From contig NZ_BMQU01000002.1 in assembly GCF_014648275.1 (NCBI RefSeq), positions 310,001-374,000 on the forward strand: a stretch of DNA of 64,000 nucleotides, read 5' to 3'. Shown here one piece after another: positions 51,907 to 61,218 of the stretch. The position numbers were made by a program, and so were the translations under genes. The stretch is from Pseudomonas laurentiana (GTDB lineage: Bacteria; Pseudomonadota; Gammaproteobacteria; Pseudomonadales; Pseudomonadaceae). Within the stretch, counting starts at the first letter, position 1, and every line of letters starts with the position of its first letter. Under the pieces are notes generated by a model. The model did no database searches. It had not been told where the DNA came from and saw only the letters and a list, made by a program, of their open reading frames with translations.

Positions 51907-53073
51907 ATGAACGCTGCTCTTCCCCACACCACTACCACGGCCAACCGGCTGCTCTCGATTGATGCCTTGAGAGGCCTGGTGATGCTCTTCATGCTGCTGG
52001 ACCATGTCCGGGAGACCTTCCTGCTCCATCGGCAAGTGTCCGACCCGATGGACGTCACGGTGACAGAGCCTGCGCTGTTCGTCAGCCGGACCCTGGCCCA
52101 CCTGTGTGCGCCCGTGTTTGTCTTGCTGACCGGACTGTCGGCCTATCTGTTCGGCGAGAAGCATGCCGGCAAACGTGATGTGAGCGTTTTTCTGTTCAAG
52201 CGCGGGCTGTTTCTACTGGTGCTGGAGTTCACCCTGGTCAACTTCGCCTGGACATTTCAATGGCCACCCACAGTTATCTACCTGCAGGTCATCTGGGCGA
52301 TTGGCCTGAGCATGATTGCCTTGTCGGCCCTGGTCTGGCTGCCACGCCAGATGCTGATAGGTGTGAGCCTGATGATCATTGTCGGGCACAACCTGCTCGA
52401 CCCGTTGCATTTTCCAGAGGGAACGGCAATGCACGTGCCCTGGGCGATTCTGCATGATCGCGGCTGGATTGAGCTGTCGGATACGCTGCGGCTGCGCACC
52501 TCCTATCCCCTGCTGCCGTGGATTGGCGTCATCGGCCTGGGCTATGCCATCGGCCCCTGGTTCGCACGCAGCGCAGTGGCCGCTTCACGTCAACGAAAAC
52601 TGCTGGGCTGGGCGATCATCGGTTTCACGGCCTTCATTGCCTTGCGCGTGATCAATGGCTACGGCGAACGCCCCTGGCGCTTCGGTGAGACCTCATTGCT
52701 CTCACTCATGAGCTTTTTCAACATCACCAAGTACCCGCCTTCGCTGCTCTTCCTCGCCTTGACCCTGAACCTCGGCCTGTTGCTGCTACTGAGCTTCGAA
52801 CGCACACAGGTACACCAGGCAATCCGCCCGCTGAGTGTTCTGGGATCAGCACCGATGTTCTTCTACTTGCTGCATCTGTATGCGCTGAAAGCACTCTATG
52901 TGCTCGCTGTAGCGCTGTTTGGGCCGAACCAGGGCAACTATTTCGGATTCGATAGCATCTGGGCCATCTGGTTGACCGCCGGGGTGCTGACGGTGGCGCT
53001 ATACCCTGCAGTGCGCAGGTTCGCTACCCTGAAGGTTCAACGCCGTGATATTGCCTGGCTCAAGTATTTCTAA
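51907..53073 (+). CDS. DUF1624/YeiB-like integral membrane protein (acyltransferase-type)
   Basis: 388 residues, about ten helices. The N-terminal signature RLLSIDALRGLVMLFMLLDHVRE resembles DUF1624 and heparan-alpha-glucosaminide acetyltransferase-like proteins, where H in LLDHVRE is the proposed acyl acceptor. Further motifs: TRTL-like SRTLAHLCAPVFVLLTGLSAYLFG, SYPLLPWIGVIGLGYAIGPWF. It may transfer acyl groups to an envelope component, but no substrate is known. Start ATG 51907 has a poor ribosome site (CGAACGAC). Divergent from the MASE3 gene and followed by a convergent hairpin. Confidence 0.85.
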   Translation: MNAALPHTTTTANRLLSIDALRGLVMLFMLLDHVRETFLLHRQVSDPMDVTVTEPALFVSRTLAHLCAPVFVLLTGLSAYLFGEKHAGKRDVSVFLFKRGLFLLVLEFTLVNFAWTFQWPPTVIYLQVIWAIGLSMIALSALVWLPRQMLIGVSLMIIVGHNLLDPLHFPEGTAMHVPWAILHDRGWIELSDTLRLRTSYPLLPWIGVIGLGYAIGPWFARSAVAASRQRKLLGWAIIGFTAFIALRVINGYGERPWRFGETSLLSLMSFFNITKYPPSLLFLALTLNLGLLLLLSFERTQVHQAIRPLSVLGSAPMFFYLLHLYALKALYVLAVALFGPNQGNYFGFDSIWAIWLTAGVLTVALYPAVRRFATLKVQRRDIAWLKYF

Positions 53074-53086
53074 CAGCCCTTGCAAA

Positions 53087-53115
53087 GCATCGCCGTGATC
53101 GGCCCACGGCGATGC
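53087..53115. terminator. Hairpin between convergent genes
   Basis: Perfect 11-bp stem GCATCGCCGTG / CACGGCGATGC with a 7-base loop in the 52-base gap between two convergent genes. No long T-tract, but the position suggests a bidirectional terminator. Confidence 0.6.
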
Positions 53116-53125
53116 TGACGCGGAA

Positions 53126-53413
53126 TTAAACCAGCAGTTCCGGATTGATCATGTCGCACTCGAAGGCCAGCCAGCCGCCATTCGGTTCAGCATGGCCGTT
53201 AACAATCGGACCGTAGTAGGACAAGCCATTCTTAAGGGTAATGCACACATGCGTCGGTGCATCCGGAGCCGCCAACTGGCCAGTGAAATGCACCTTTTTC
53301 AGGTTATCCGTCACAGCTTCCAGGCCAATGGCTACGTTTTCATTGTCGACTGCCTCGACCTCACCTGCGCTTTGCTCAGCGCTGACGGTCACGGTGGCTG
53401 TGTCTTGGTACAT
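53126..53413 (-). CDS. Small acidic protein of unknown function
   Basis: 95 residues, no signal peptide, acidic. It begins MYQDTATVTVSAEQSAGEVE and has a beta-rich look (HVCITLKNGLSYYGPIVNG, GGWLAFECDM). Position 53413 has ATG with GGAG 9 bases upstream. I recognise no family. It is flanked by a hairpin on one side and the ABC permease genes on the other, with a gap of about 135 bases, so it may be monocistronic. Confidence 0.7.
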   Translation of the reverse strand: MYQDTATVTVSAEQSAGEVEAVDNENVAIGLEAVTDNLKKVHFTGQLAAPDAPTHVCITLKNGLSYYGPIVNGHAEPNGGWLAFECDMINPELLV

Positions 53414-53548
53414 GCTTGAACTCCATCGGCAGGGCATTTGGCACAGTGTCGCGCCAAAAAGACACTAGGGTAAGCCAGTGGCGGCATTAGCTGAAGCGCC
53501 TGCACGAAAAGAGTTACCCGCGACATGCCTTTGGCGGCGGACAGCACA

Positions 53549-54316
53549 TCAGTTGAGCACCCAACGCTGACGAATGCGGTCACTGACAGCGTCGACAATC
53601 AACACCAGCGCCAGCATGGCGATGATCACCGTGCTGGCCCGCGACTCCTGGAACAGGCTGAGCGTCATGTACAGCAACTGGCCCAGCCCTCCGGCACCGA
53701 CGAAGCCCAATACTGCCGCCATGCGAATGTTGTTTTCCCAGCGGTACAGGGTGTAGGCCAGCAGCTGTGGCCACAGGTTGGGCAGCATGCCATAGCAGAA
53801 CGCCGAAACCTGGCTGCCGCCCTGCAAGCGAATGGCCCGGGCCGCTACGGTGGGCGTGTTCTCAAAGGCCTCGGCGTACAGTCGGCCCAGCACGCCCGCC
53901 GTGTGCAAGGCCAGCGCCAGGGTACCGGCATTTGGCCCAAGCCCGGCCGCCAGTACCATCAACACCGCCCAGACCAGCTCGGGTATCGCCCGCAAGGCAT
54001 TGAGCAGCAGCCGTGCAAGCCCGCGCAAGGCTGCGCCGAACAGCCCGGCCGCCGGCAATGCCAGAAGCAGCCCCAGTACCGCTGCCAACAACGTGCCTAT
54101 ACCCGAAATAGCCAGTGTTTCCAGCGCACCCCGTGCCACGGCCTGCAGATGCTCGCGGCTGGTATCAGGGTTCAGGAAACGTGCGGCGTACTCCCCCATC
54201 TTGCCCGCGCCGCCCTCACCCACCAGCGCCCACAGATCCAGGCTCAAGTAAGCAAACGACGACACTATCGCGGCCAACACGGCGAACAGCACCAGCAGGT
54301 TGATCAGGCGCCTCAT
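53549..54316 (-). CDS. PhnE-type ABC permease (second copy)
   Basis: 255 residues, about six helices, with the inner-membrane component signature EAFENTPTVAARAIRLQGGS ... MLPNLWPQLLAYTLYRWENNIRMAAVLGFVGAGGLGQ. This is the PhnE pattern, in which the permease contacts the ATPase. The start ATG 54316 overlaps the stop of the first permease by ATGA, with AGGAGG upstream. Last gene of a four-gene transporter. Two different permeases in one operon suggest a heterodimer. Substrate argued under the binding protein. Confidence 0.88.
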   Translation of the reverse strand: MRRLINLLVLFAVLAAIVSSFAYLSLDLWALVGEGGAGKMGEYAARFLNPDTSREHLQAVARGALETLAISGIGTLLAAVLGLLLALPAAGLFGAALRGLARLLLNALRAIPELVWAVLMVLAAGLGPNAGTLALALHTAGVLGRLYAEAFENTPTVAARAIRLQGGSQVSAFCYGMLPNLWPQLLAYTLYRWENNIRMAAVLGFVGAGGLGQLLYMTLSLFQESRASTVIIAMLALVLIVDAVSDRIRQRWVLN

Positions 54317-55140
54317 GCCAGCCTCCTGCGCAGCAAACCACTGAGTTGATCGGCCAGCCAGACCAGCCCCAGGAACGTCAACAGCATGCTGGCCACTTCC
54401 GCACCAGCAAACATGCGCATCGACAAGTCGATCTGCTGGCCCAACCCGCCAGCACCCACAAAGCCCATGACGACCGAAGCCCGGATGGCGCATTCCCAGC
54501 GATAGACGGTGTACGACACCAGCTCGGTACCCGCACACGGCAAGATGCCGTAGAAGAAGGCTCCCAGACGACTGCTGCCGGCCTGCAGCAACGCGTGAGC
54601 AGGACGCTGATCGACCGACTCGAAAATTTCCGCATAGACCTTGCCCAACATGCCGCTGTAAGTAATGGCGATGGCCAGCACACCCGCTGTCGGGCCAAGG
54701 CCCACGGCCCGTACAAACAGCAGCGCCCAGACGATTTCCGGGACACTGCGCAGGAACACCATCAGCGCACGCACTGGCCAGCGCAGGGCCACAGCCAAGG
54801 CGCTGGGGCGACCGCCCCTCGAGGCTGCGGATAACGACAACGCTCGACTGGCCAGCAAGCTGGCCGGGATCGCCAGGAGTAAGGCCAGCGTCATGCCCGC
54901 CGTGGCGACCGCGAGGGTTTGCAGCGTAGCGCGCCATAACAACTCGAGGAACGCGTGGTCATGGGCGGGCGGCCAAAAGGCGCTGACGAAGCTGCCGATC
55001 TGACGACGGCTGTCGGCCTGGAACAACACACCGAGATCGAGTTCGCTCACGTGCAGCCCCGGCCAGAGCAGCACCAGCGCCAACAGGGTCAGCAACAGCC
55101 GTGGCGCGGCTGCCGGGTCGCGCTGGTCACGACTCAGCAT
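54313..55140 (-). CDS. PhnE-type ABC permease (first copy)
   Basis: 275 residues with six helices and the PhnE-like EIFESVDQRPAHALLQAGSS ... ILPCAGTELVSYTVYRWECAIRASVVMGFVGAGGLGQQ region. Start ATG 55140 overlaps the end of the ATPase gene by 7 bases. It and the second permease share the same C-terminal pattern and arose by duplication. Confidence 0.88.
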   Translation of the reverse strand: MLSRDQRDPAAAPRLLLTLLALVLLWPGLHVSELDLGVLFQADSRRQIGSFVSAFWPPAHDHAFLELLWRATLQTLAVATAGMTLALLLAIPASLLASRALSLSAASRGGRPSALAVALRWPVRALMVFLRSVPEIVWALLFVRAVGLGPTAGVLAIAITYSGMLGKVYAEIFESVDQRPAHALLQAGSSRLGAFFYGILPCAGTELVSYTVYRWECAIRASVVMGFVGAGGLGQQIDLSMRMFAGAEVASMLLTFLGLVWLADQLSGLLRRRLA

Positions 55141-55928
55141 CGGGGAATCTGCAGGGTCAGCGGCGCGACTGGCTGAGCAGGCAAGGTCAGTTGCTCATTG
55201 GCGTACAGGGCATCCAGCAAGTCCTCGGTCACGTCAGCAGCCGGTTTGTCAAAGACCAGGCGACCTTCACGAATACCGATCACCCGCGCGAAGTGGGCCA
55301 ATGCCAGGTCTACCGCATGCAAGCTTGCGACCAGGGTAATACCTCGTACGCGGGCGTAGCTGCACAGGGTACCCAGGCTGTGTGCGGCGAGCACCGGATC
55401 CATCGCGGATACCGGTTCGTCGGCCAGCAGCAAGTCCGGCTGCTGGTACAGCACGCGGGCGATGCCCACGCGCTGCAATTGACCGCCGGACAATTGTTGG
55501 CACTGCACGAACAGTTTGTCTGCCAGGTCCAACGTCGACAGCACCGCACGCGCGCCCGCCACATCGATGGGGCGCAACAGGCTGAGCAACCCGCGCAACG
55601 TCCCCCACTGCCCCAGTCGGCCAGCCAATACCGTCGTGACCACCCGCTGACGCGGCGGCAAGGGTGGCACCTGATGAATCAGCCCCACCCGTGCGCGCAG
55701 CTTTTGCCGCAGTCGGGCCGGAAGGCGCCAGGGTCGCTGGCCAAGTACTTCCAGCTCGCCGCCAGCCGGCTCGATGGCCGTGGCAATCAGGTGCAACAAA
55801 CTCGACTTGCCAGCACCAGAGGGGCCAATAATTGCCACCTGCTCGCCGGCCTCAATAGTCATGTTCAGGTCACGCAGGGCTTGCAGCGCGCCATGGTTGA
55901 GGCAGGCCCCGGTCAGTCGGATCGTCAT
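55134..55928 (-). CDS. PhnC-type ABC transporter ATP-binding protein
   Basis: 264 residues: Walker A GPSGAGKSS, Q-loop LIHQVPPL, signature LSGGQLQRVGIARVL, Walker B LLLADEPVSAMD, switch histidine in VASLHAVDLAL. PhnC-like in length and in the C-terminal extension. Start ATG 55928 overlaps the binding protein stop by ATGA. It powers import through the two downstream permeases. Confidence 0.9.
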   Translation of the reverse strand: MTIRLTGACLNHGALQALRDLNMTIEAGEQVAIIGPSGAGKSSLLHLIATAIEPAGGELEVLGQRPWRLPARLRQKLRARVGLIHQVPPLPPRQRVVTTVLAGRLGQWGTLRGLLSLLRPIDVAGARAVLSTLDLADKLFVQCQQLSGGQLQRVGIARVLYQQPDLLLADEPVSAMDPVLAAHSLGTLCSYARVRGITLVASLHAVDLALAHFARVIGIREGRLVFDKPAADVTEDLLDALYANEQLTLPAQPVAPLTLQIPRC

Positions 55929-56776
55929 TTCAGCAGTTCAGCAGCCCGCGCGGCCTCTTCGATACCGGCATAGTTCTCCGGGCGCGTTTCGATGAAACGA
56001 GTAGCCGCCTGCAGGTCCAGAATGGCCTTGTGCTCGGGGTTGGCTGGATCAAGGGCCAGGAACGCTGTCTTGATCTTCTGCGCCAGCACCGGATCGAGGC
56101 TGCCGCGCACGGTCCAGTTGTAGTCGAAGTAGGTAGGCGTAGTGGCGAACACATGCACCTTGCTGGTATCGACCTTGCCTGAGGCTACCAGTTTGTCCCA
56201 CACACTGGCGTTGAGCACACCGCCGTCGACCTTGCCCGCCTGCACCCAGGCAGCCGTCGCATCATGGGCCCCGGAATAGGCCACCCGACTGAAGAACGTT
56301 TCCGGCTTGATGCCGTCCTTGAGCATGAAGTAGCGCGGCATCAGGCTGCCGGAGGTGGACGATACCGAGCCAAAGGCAAAGGTCTTGCCCTTGAGGTCAG
56401 CCAACTGTTTGACCTGCGGGTCGGCCGTGATGAATTTGCTGGTAAACCGGGCGTCCTGCTCGCGCTGCACCAAAGGCATGGCACCCGGGCTTTTCTGGTG
56501 AACCTGGACGAAGGTGAAACCGCCGAGCCAGGCGAGGTCCAAGCGATCACTGGCCAATGCCTCGACCACTGCCGGGTAGTCGGCCACCGGCACGAACTCC
56601 ACCTTCATGCCCAACTGCTGCTCCAGGTAAGCGCCCAGCGGCTTGAACTTGCGCAGCAGCTCGGTTGGCGCCTCATCGGGAATCGCGCTGACGCGCAAGG
56701 TTTCGCTGGCCTGGGCCAGAAAAGCGGAACCACTCAGTACCAGGCCGGCAAGCAGTGCCAGGGTGTTTTTGAGCAT
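55925..56776 (-). CDS. PhnD-like periplasmic binding protein, probable selenium oxyanion transporter
   Basis: 283 residues, signal peptide MLKNTLALLAGLVLSGSAFL ending near AQA. PhnD fold: RVSAIPDEAPTELLRKFKPLGAYLEQQLGM, DLAWLGGFTFVQVH, GKTFAFGSVSSTSGSLMPRYFM. PhnD relatives bind phosphonate, phosphite or other oxyanions. The operon is divergent, 117 bases away, from selD-mnmH. A PhnCDE-type set with two permeases beside selenium genes and no C-P lyase points to selenate or selenite rather than phosphonate. ATG 56776 has GGAG 8 bases upstream. Confidence 0.82.
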   Translation of the reverse strand: MLKNTLALLAGLVLSGSAFLAQASETLRVSAIPDEAPTELLRKFKPLGAYLEQQLGMKVEFVPVADYPAVVEALASDRLDLAWLGGFTFVQVHQKSPGAMPLVQREQDARFTSKFITADPQVKQLADLKGKTFAFGSVSSTSGSLMPRYFMLKDGIKPETFFSRVAYSGAHDATAAWVQAGKVDGGVLNASVWDKLVASGKVDTSKVHVFATTPTYFDYNWTVRGSLDPVLAQKIKTAFLALDPANPEHKAILDLQAATRFIETRPENYAGIEEAARAAELLK

Positions 56777-56843
56777 GGGGATTCTCCGGTTCAACAGCGC
56801 AATAGGTAGGGCTTACAGGTGCCGAATTATAGGAGTTAGCAGC

Positions 56844-56860
56844 GCAAAGACCAGCTTTGC
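56844..56860. promoter_or_regulatory. Inverted repeat in the divergent transporter-selD promoter region
   Basis: GCAAAG and CTTTGC arms around a 5-base spacer, midway between the two divergent starts. TAGAAT next to it may be a -10 element for selD. Possible shared operator. Confidence 0.3.
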
Positions 56861-56893
56861 TAGAATCCGACGCGATAACTCCTGAGGTGTGAC

Positions 56894-57928
56894 ATGAGCG
56901 AACCCATTCGCCTGACCCAGTACAGCCACGGTGCTGGCTGCGGCTGCAAGATTTCTCCCAAGGTGCTGGACGTGATCCTGGCCGGTAGTGGCGCCCAACA
57001 TCTGGACCCGAAACTCTGGGTCGGCAATGCCTCCCGCGATGATGCCGCCGTCTACGCACTCGATGACGAACGCGGCGTGGTCTCGACCACCGACTTCTTC
57101 ATGCCAATTGTCGATGACCCCTACGATTTCGGCCGTATTGCGGCAACCAACGCCATCAGCGACATCTATGCAATGGGTGGCGACCCACTCATGGCCATCG
57201 CGATCCTCGGCTGGCCGGTGAACCTGCTACCCGCAGAAGTGGCCCGCGAAGTGATTCGAGGTGGTCGCGCCGTATGCGATGCCGCAGGCATTCCCCTGGC
57301 GGGAGGCCACTCCATTGATGCACCCGAGCCGATTTTCGGCCTGGCCGTCACCGGCGTGGTCGAAAAACGCCACATGAAGCGTAACGACACCGCTACTCGC
57401 GGTTGCCGCCTCTACCTGAGCAAGCCACTGGGGATCGGCATCCTCACCACGGCGGAAAAAAAAGCCCGGTTGCGCGAACAGGACAAGTACCTGGCCCGCG
57501 ACTGGATGTGCACCTTGAACACCCCCGGGAGCCGATTCGGCAAGCTGGAGGGTGTCAAGGCAATGACCGACGTCACCGGTTTCGGCCTGCTCGGCCACCT
57601 GGTGGAAATGGCCGACGGCAGCAACCTGACCGCACGCATCATCTACGGCGCCGTGCCGCGTCTGCCTGGTGTCGATTACTACCTGGCTGAAGGTTGCGTG
57701 CCCGGTGGCACGCAACGCAACTTCGACAGCTACGGCGAAAAGATCGCAGCCCTGAATGATGAACAGAAAAACCTGCTCTGCGATCCACAGACCAGCGGCG
57801 GCCTGTTGGTCGCGGTAAGCCCTGAAGGTGAAGCCGAGTTCCTGACTGTAGCCGCCGAACTGGGCCTGACACTGGCCCCGATCGGTGAACTGGTCGAGCG
57901 ACAGCGACACGCGGTAGAGGTGATGTAA
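56894..57928 (+). CDS. selD: Selenophosphate synthase (selenide, water dikinase)
   Basis: 344 residues. N-terminal [15 protein letters not shown] carries the catalytic C16 and K19 (C17 and K20 in E. coli). The ATP-binding metal aspartates appear in [17 protein letters not shown] and [13 protein letters not shown], and [11 protein letters not shown] is intact. Makes selenophosphate from selenide and ATP. It has Cys, not selenocysteine, at position 16. GAGGTG precedes the ATG. Stop and mnmH start overlap by one base (TAATG), so selenophosphate goes straight to the tRNA enzyme. Confidence 0.95.
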   Translation: MSEPIRLTQYSHGAGCGCKISPKVLDVILAGSGAQHLDPKLWVGNASRDDAAVYALDDERGVVSTTDFFMPIVDDPYDFGRIAATNAISDIYAMGGDPLMAIAILGWPVNLLPAEVAREVIRGGRAVCDAAGIPLAGGHSIDAPEPIFGLAVTGVVEKRHMKRNDTATRGCRLYLSKPLGIGILTTAEKKARLREQDKYLARDWMCTLNTPGSRFGKLEGVKAMTDVTGFGLLGHLVEMADGSNLTARIIYGAVPRLPGVDYYLAEGCVPGGTQRNFDSYGEKIAALNDEQKNLLCDPQTSGGLLVAVSPEGEAEFLTVAAELGLTLAPIGELVERQRHAVEVM

Positions 57929-59031
57929 TGGCTGACAACACCTGTGACTACCGCACACTGTTTCTCAAGGATGTTGCGCTGATGGACGTTCGCGCCCCCG
58001 TTGAGTTCAACAAAGGGGCCTTCCCCTGCGCAATCAACCAGCCCTTGATGAACGATCAGGAACGTCAGCGGGTTGGCACCTGCTATAAGCAGCATGGCCA
58101 GCAAGCCGCTATCGAACTGGGCCACCAACTCGTAAGCGGCAAAACCAAGGACGAGCGTATCGCCGCCTGGACAGCCTTTGCCAAGGCTAATCCAAGTGGT
58201 TACCTGTACTGCTTTCGTGGCGGGCTGCGCTCACAGATCACCCAGCAATGGCTCAAGGATGAGGCCGGTATCGACTACCCGCGTGTAGTCGGCGGCTACA
58301 AGGCGATGCGGACCTTCCTCCTGGAGACCACCCAGCAGGCGGTGGGCCACTGCGATTTCGTGCTGGTAGGCGGGCTCACCGGCACCGGCAAGACCGAGGT
58401 GATCCACGCCTTGCGCAACGCCATTGACCTGGAAGGGCTGGCCAACCACCGTGGCTCGAGCTTCGGCAAGCGCGCCACCGGCCAACCGGCACAGATTGAC
58501 TTTGAAAACCGCCTGGCCATCGACCTGCTGAAAAAGCGCGATGCTGGTATCGAACAGTTCGTGCTGGAGGACGAAAGCCGCCTGGTCGGCAGCTGCAACC
58601 TGCCTCTGGAGCTCTACCAGGGCATGCAGCAGTACCCCATGGTCTGGCTGGAAGACAGCCTGGAACACCGTATCGAACGCATCCTTCAGGACTACGTCAC
58701 AGGTTTGTGTGCCGAGTTCATCGCCGTCCACGGCGAGGAGACGGGGTTCGCACAGTATGCCCAGCGCCTGCAAAACAGCATGGCGAACATCCAGAAACGC
58801 CTGGGTGGCGAGCGCTACAAGCGTTTCTCTACCCTGCTGCAGGACGCGCTCGATGAGCAGCAACGCAGTGCTCAGGTCGACTTGCACCGCGGTTGGATCG
58901 CAGGCCTGCTGAACGAGTATTACGACCCGATGTACGCCTTCCAGCGCGCCAGCAAGAACGAACGGGTTGAGTTCGTCGGTAGCCAACAGGCGCTGATCGA
59001 GTATCTGCAACAGCGCGCAATACGTCGATAA
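57928..59031 (+). CDS. mnmH: tRNA 2-selenouridine synthase
   Basis: 367 residues (also called SelU/YbbB). Rhodanese domain 1-130 with the catalytic C95 in [12 protein letters not shown], then a P-loop domain with [10 protein letters not shown] near 147. It replaces sulfur by selenium at the wobble 2-thiouridine of Lys, Glu and Gln tRNAs using selenophosphate. Coupled to selD by a one-base overlap. With no selA or selB in the window, this pathway seems to be the local selenium use. Confidence 0.95.
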   Translation: MADNTCDYRTLFLKDVALMDVRAPVEFNKGAFPCAINQPLMNDQERQRVGTCYKQHGQQAAIELGHQLVSGKTKDERIAAWTAFAKANPSGYLYCFRGGLRSQITQQWLKDEAGIDYPRVVGGYKAMRTFLLETTQQAVGHCDFVLVGGLTGTGKTEVIHALRNAIDLEGLANHRGSSFGKRATGQPAQIDFENRLAIDLLKKRDAGIEQFVLEDESRLVGSCNLPLELYQGMQQYPMVWLEDSLEHRIERILQDYVTGLCAEFIAVHGEETGFAQYAQRLQNSMANIQKRLGGERYKRFSTLLQDALDEQQRSAQVDLHRGWIAGLLNEYYDPMYAFQRASKNERVEFVGSQQALIEYLQQRAIRR

Positions 59032-59145
59032 CCGAAAAGTTTCATGAACGGCACCCGACACACAAAGTAACATTCGCACGCACCGTTATAAGGTTACACG
59101 GCCTCAAACAATGCAGGGTCAACCATTGCACTGTGACCGGCCGTG

Positions 59146-59174
59146 AGCCCATGCATCTATCCGCCCCATGGGCT
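59146..59174 (+). terminator. Weak hairpin after mnmH
   Basis: AGCCCATG / CATGGGCT, 8-bp stem with a 13-base loop, about 115 bases past the mnmH stop and before the SPFH operon. Only a short TT follows, so termination is possible but unproven. Confidence 0.35.
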
Positions 59175-59250
59175 TTACTCAAAAAGCATGGCGCTTCCCC
59201 CGTCGACAGCCCGCTGAGCCATGCCCTGATCTTGAATGTACGGAGTGCTG

Positions 59251-61197
59251 ATGAGGGTCGACCTCGACACTGATAAAGCCCAGCTGGCAGCCCTGCCGCG
59301 CTTCCAGCATGCAGCCTTGCATGCCCGACACCTCCTGATCATGGGGCTGGTATCAGGCGTGCTGATTGGTCTGCTGTTGCTCGCGGCACTTTTTGTTGAC
59401 TTGTTTGCCGCCGACTCAATCTGGCTGCCCCTGCTGTGCAACACTGCGGCCACGCTGCTCTTGCTGGCCGCTGCCACACAGGCGGCCTGGCGTGTTGCCA
59501 AATGGCGCGCCAGTGCCTTGCAGGATGAACCAACACCAGGCGCGGATGGCTCCAACAGCAATACCGAGCAATCCCTGGCAGCACTCAGCCCCTATGACCG
59601 CCTGCTGGAGCATGTCAGTCAGGGCAGCCTTGCCTTGCTACGCCACATTGGGCTCAGCGCAGTCTGGATCACCGGGCTTTCGCTGCTGGCATTACTCTGT
59701 GTAAAGGGAGGCTGGCGCCTCGACCTGCCCGCAGCGCCACTTGGGCAGAATGCAAGCGTAGCGGTCGGTGTGGCGTTACTGGTGGCTTTCGCACTGCTAG
59801 TGCTGGAGCGACAGCTCAGCGCCAACAGCTCACTGCAGTGGCCTGAGGCAGCTGGCCTGGCGATGCTCAGCCGGGTGGTTATCGCCAGCCTCCTGATCGC
59901 CGCCCTGTGCCTGTCCTTTGTCTCGGCCGAAACAAATTGGCCAGTACGCCTGGCGGTGCTGAGTGGCCTGCTGCCCGCACTGGTGGCGCTGGAGTTGATA
60001 CTGCGCGCGCTGCTCTCTGTCTTCAGCCCACAACGTCCAACCATTGAGCCACAGTTCATCGCTGAGAGTTTCATTGCCAGCTTGCTACAGTGGCCGCCAC
60101 GCCCCCTGGACAGCCTGCAAGACGCACTGCAACAACGCTTTGGTATCGATCTGCGCCAGGTATGGGCATTCGGGTTCATGCGTCGAGCATTTCTGCCAGT
60201 GCTGACGCTGGTCGCGCTGGTAGGCTGGCTACTCAGCGGCATCAGCGAAGTGCCCATGAACGAACGTGGCATCTACGAACGCTTTGGCAAGCCGATGGAA
60301 GTGCTCAATCCAGGGCTCCACGCCGGATTGCCCTGGCCGTTTGGCCGGGTACGAGCCGTGGAGAACGGTGTTATCCACGAAGTGGCGAGTAGCAGCGGCG
60401 AGCTTTCCTCGGAGACCGCAACCACTGCCGAAGGGCCTGCGCCAGACAGCGCCAACCGCATGTGGGATGCCTCGCACCAGAGCGAGAAGTCGCAAGTCAT
60501 CGCCAGTGCGAACGACGGCAAGCAGAGCTTCCAGGTGGTCAACATGGACGTGCGCTTTGTCTACCGCATTGGTCTGAGCGATCAGGCCGCACTGGCGGCG
60601 ACCTATAACAGTGCCGACGTGCCAGCCTTGATCCGCAGCACCGCCAGCCGGGTGCTGGTTCACAACTTCGCCACGCGCACCCTCGATGATCTTCTCGGAG
60701 AGGAGCGGCTGGCACTGGCTGCGGACATCGGCAATGCCGTACAGGGCGACCTCGACCGCATGAACAGTGGCGTCGAACTTCTCGCCACGGTCGTCGAAGC
60801 CATCCACCCGCCTGCGGGTGCTGCCAATGCCTATCACGGCGTACAGGCCGCGCAAATCGGGGCCAAGGCACTGATTGCCCGAGAACGCGGCACAGCGGCC
60901 GAAACGACCCATCAGGCACGACTGCAAGCCAGCATTATCAGTGATCGTGCCAATGCCGCCGCCCATGAGACGCAGGCCGCAGCACACGCCGCCGGCTTGC
61001 GCTTCGATGCCGAGCAACGCGCCTGGCGCACTGCCGGCCAAGCCTTTATCAATGAACAGTACTTCAGCCAACTTGGCCTGGGCCTAGCCAACGCCAAGGC
61101 GTTGATACTCGATCACCGTATCGCCGTGCAGGAACCGCCAACCCTCGACCTCAGAACTTTTGCCGCGCCAATCGACCCCGGCAAAGCACATCCGTAA
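59251..61197 (+). CDS. SPFH/HflK-like membrane protein with long N-terminal membrane region
   Basis: 648 residues, much longer than ordinary HflK (about 420). Residues 1-330 contain about seven helices (27-50, 58-78, 132-152, 168-185, 200-225, 230-255, 305-322). An SPFH (band 7) domain follows from about 325 (ISEVPMNERGIYERFGKP ... GLHAGLPWPFGRV) to about 530, then an Ala-rich coiled tail (AAHETQAAAHAAGLRFDAEQRA). HflK-type proteins form a membrane cage with HflC that modulates FtsH. ATG 59251 has GGAG 6 bases upstream and is preferred over ATG 59236. The extra helices and the downstream P-type ATPase set it apart from hflKC. Confidence 0.85.
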   Translation: MRVDLDTDKAQLAALPRFQHAALHARHLLIMGLVSGVLIGLLLLAALFVDLFAADSIWLPLLCNTAATLLLLAAATQAAWRVAKWRASALQDEPTPGADGSNSNTEQSLAALSPYDRLLEHVSQGSLALLRHIGLSAVWITGLSLLALLCVKGGWRLDLPAAPLGQNASVAVGVALLVAFALLVLERQLSANSSLQWPEAAGLAMLSRVVIASLLIAALCLSFVSAETNWPVRLAVLSGLLPALVALELILRALLSVFSPQRPTIEPQFIAESFIASLLQWPPRPLDSLQDALQQRFGIDLRQVWAFGFMRRAFLPVLTLVALVGWLLSGISEVPMNERGIYERFGKPMEVLNPGLHAGLPWPFGRVRAVENGVIHEVASSSGELSSETATTAEGPAPDSANRMWDASHQSEKSQVIASANDGKQSFQVVNMDVRFVYRIGLSDQAALAATYNSADVPALIRSTASRVLVHNFATRTLDDLLGEERLALAADIGNAVQGDLDRMNSGVELLATVVEAIHPPAGAANAYHGVQAAQIGAKALIARERGTAAETTHQARLQASIISDRANAAAHETQAAAHAAGLRFDAEQRAWRTAGQAFINEQYFSQLGLGLANAKALILDHRIAVQEPPTLDLRTFAAPIDPGKAHP

Positions 61198-61218
61198 CGG
61201 CCAGCAGGAGCGCACCCT

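Noticed and set aside
53525-54349. 274-codon plus-strand open frame opposite the second permease
   Set aside because: Shadow of the permease gene; Q/R-rich nonsense sequence.
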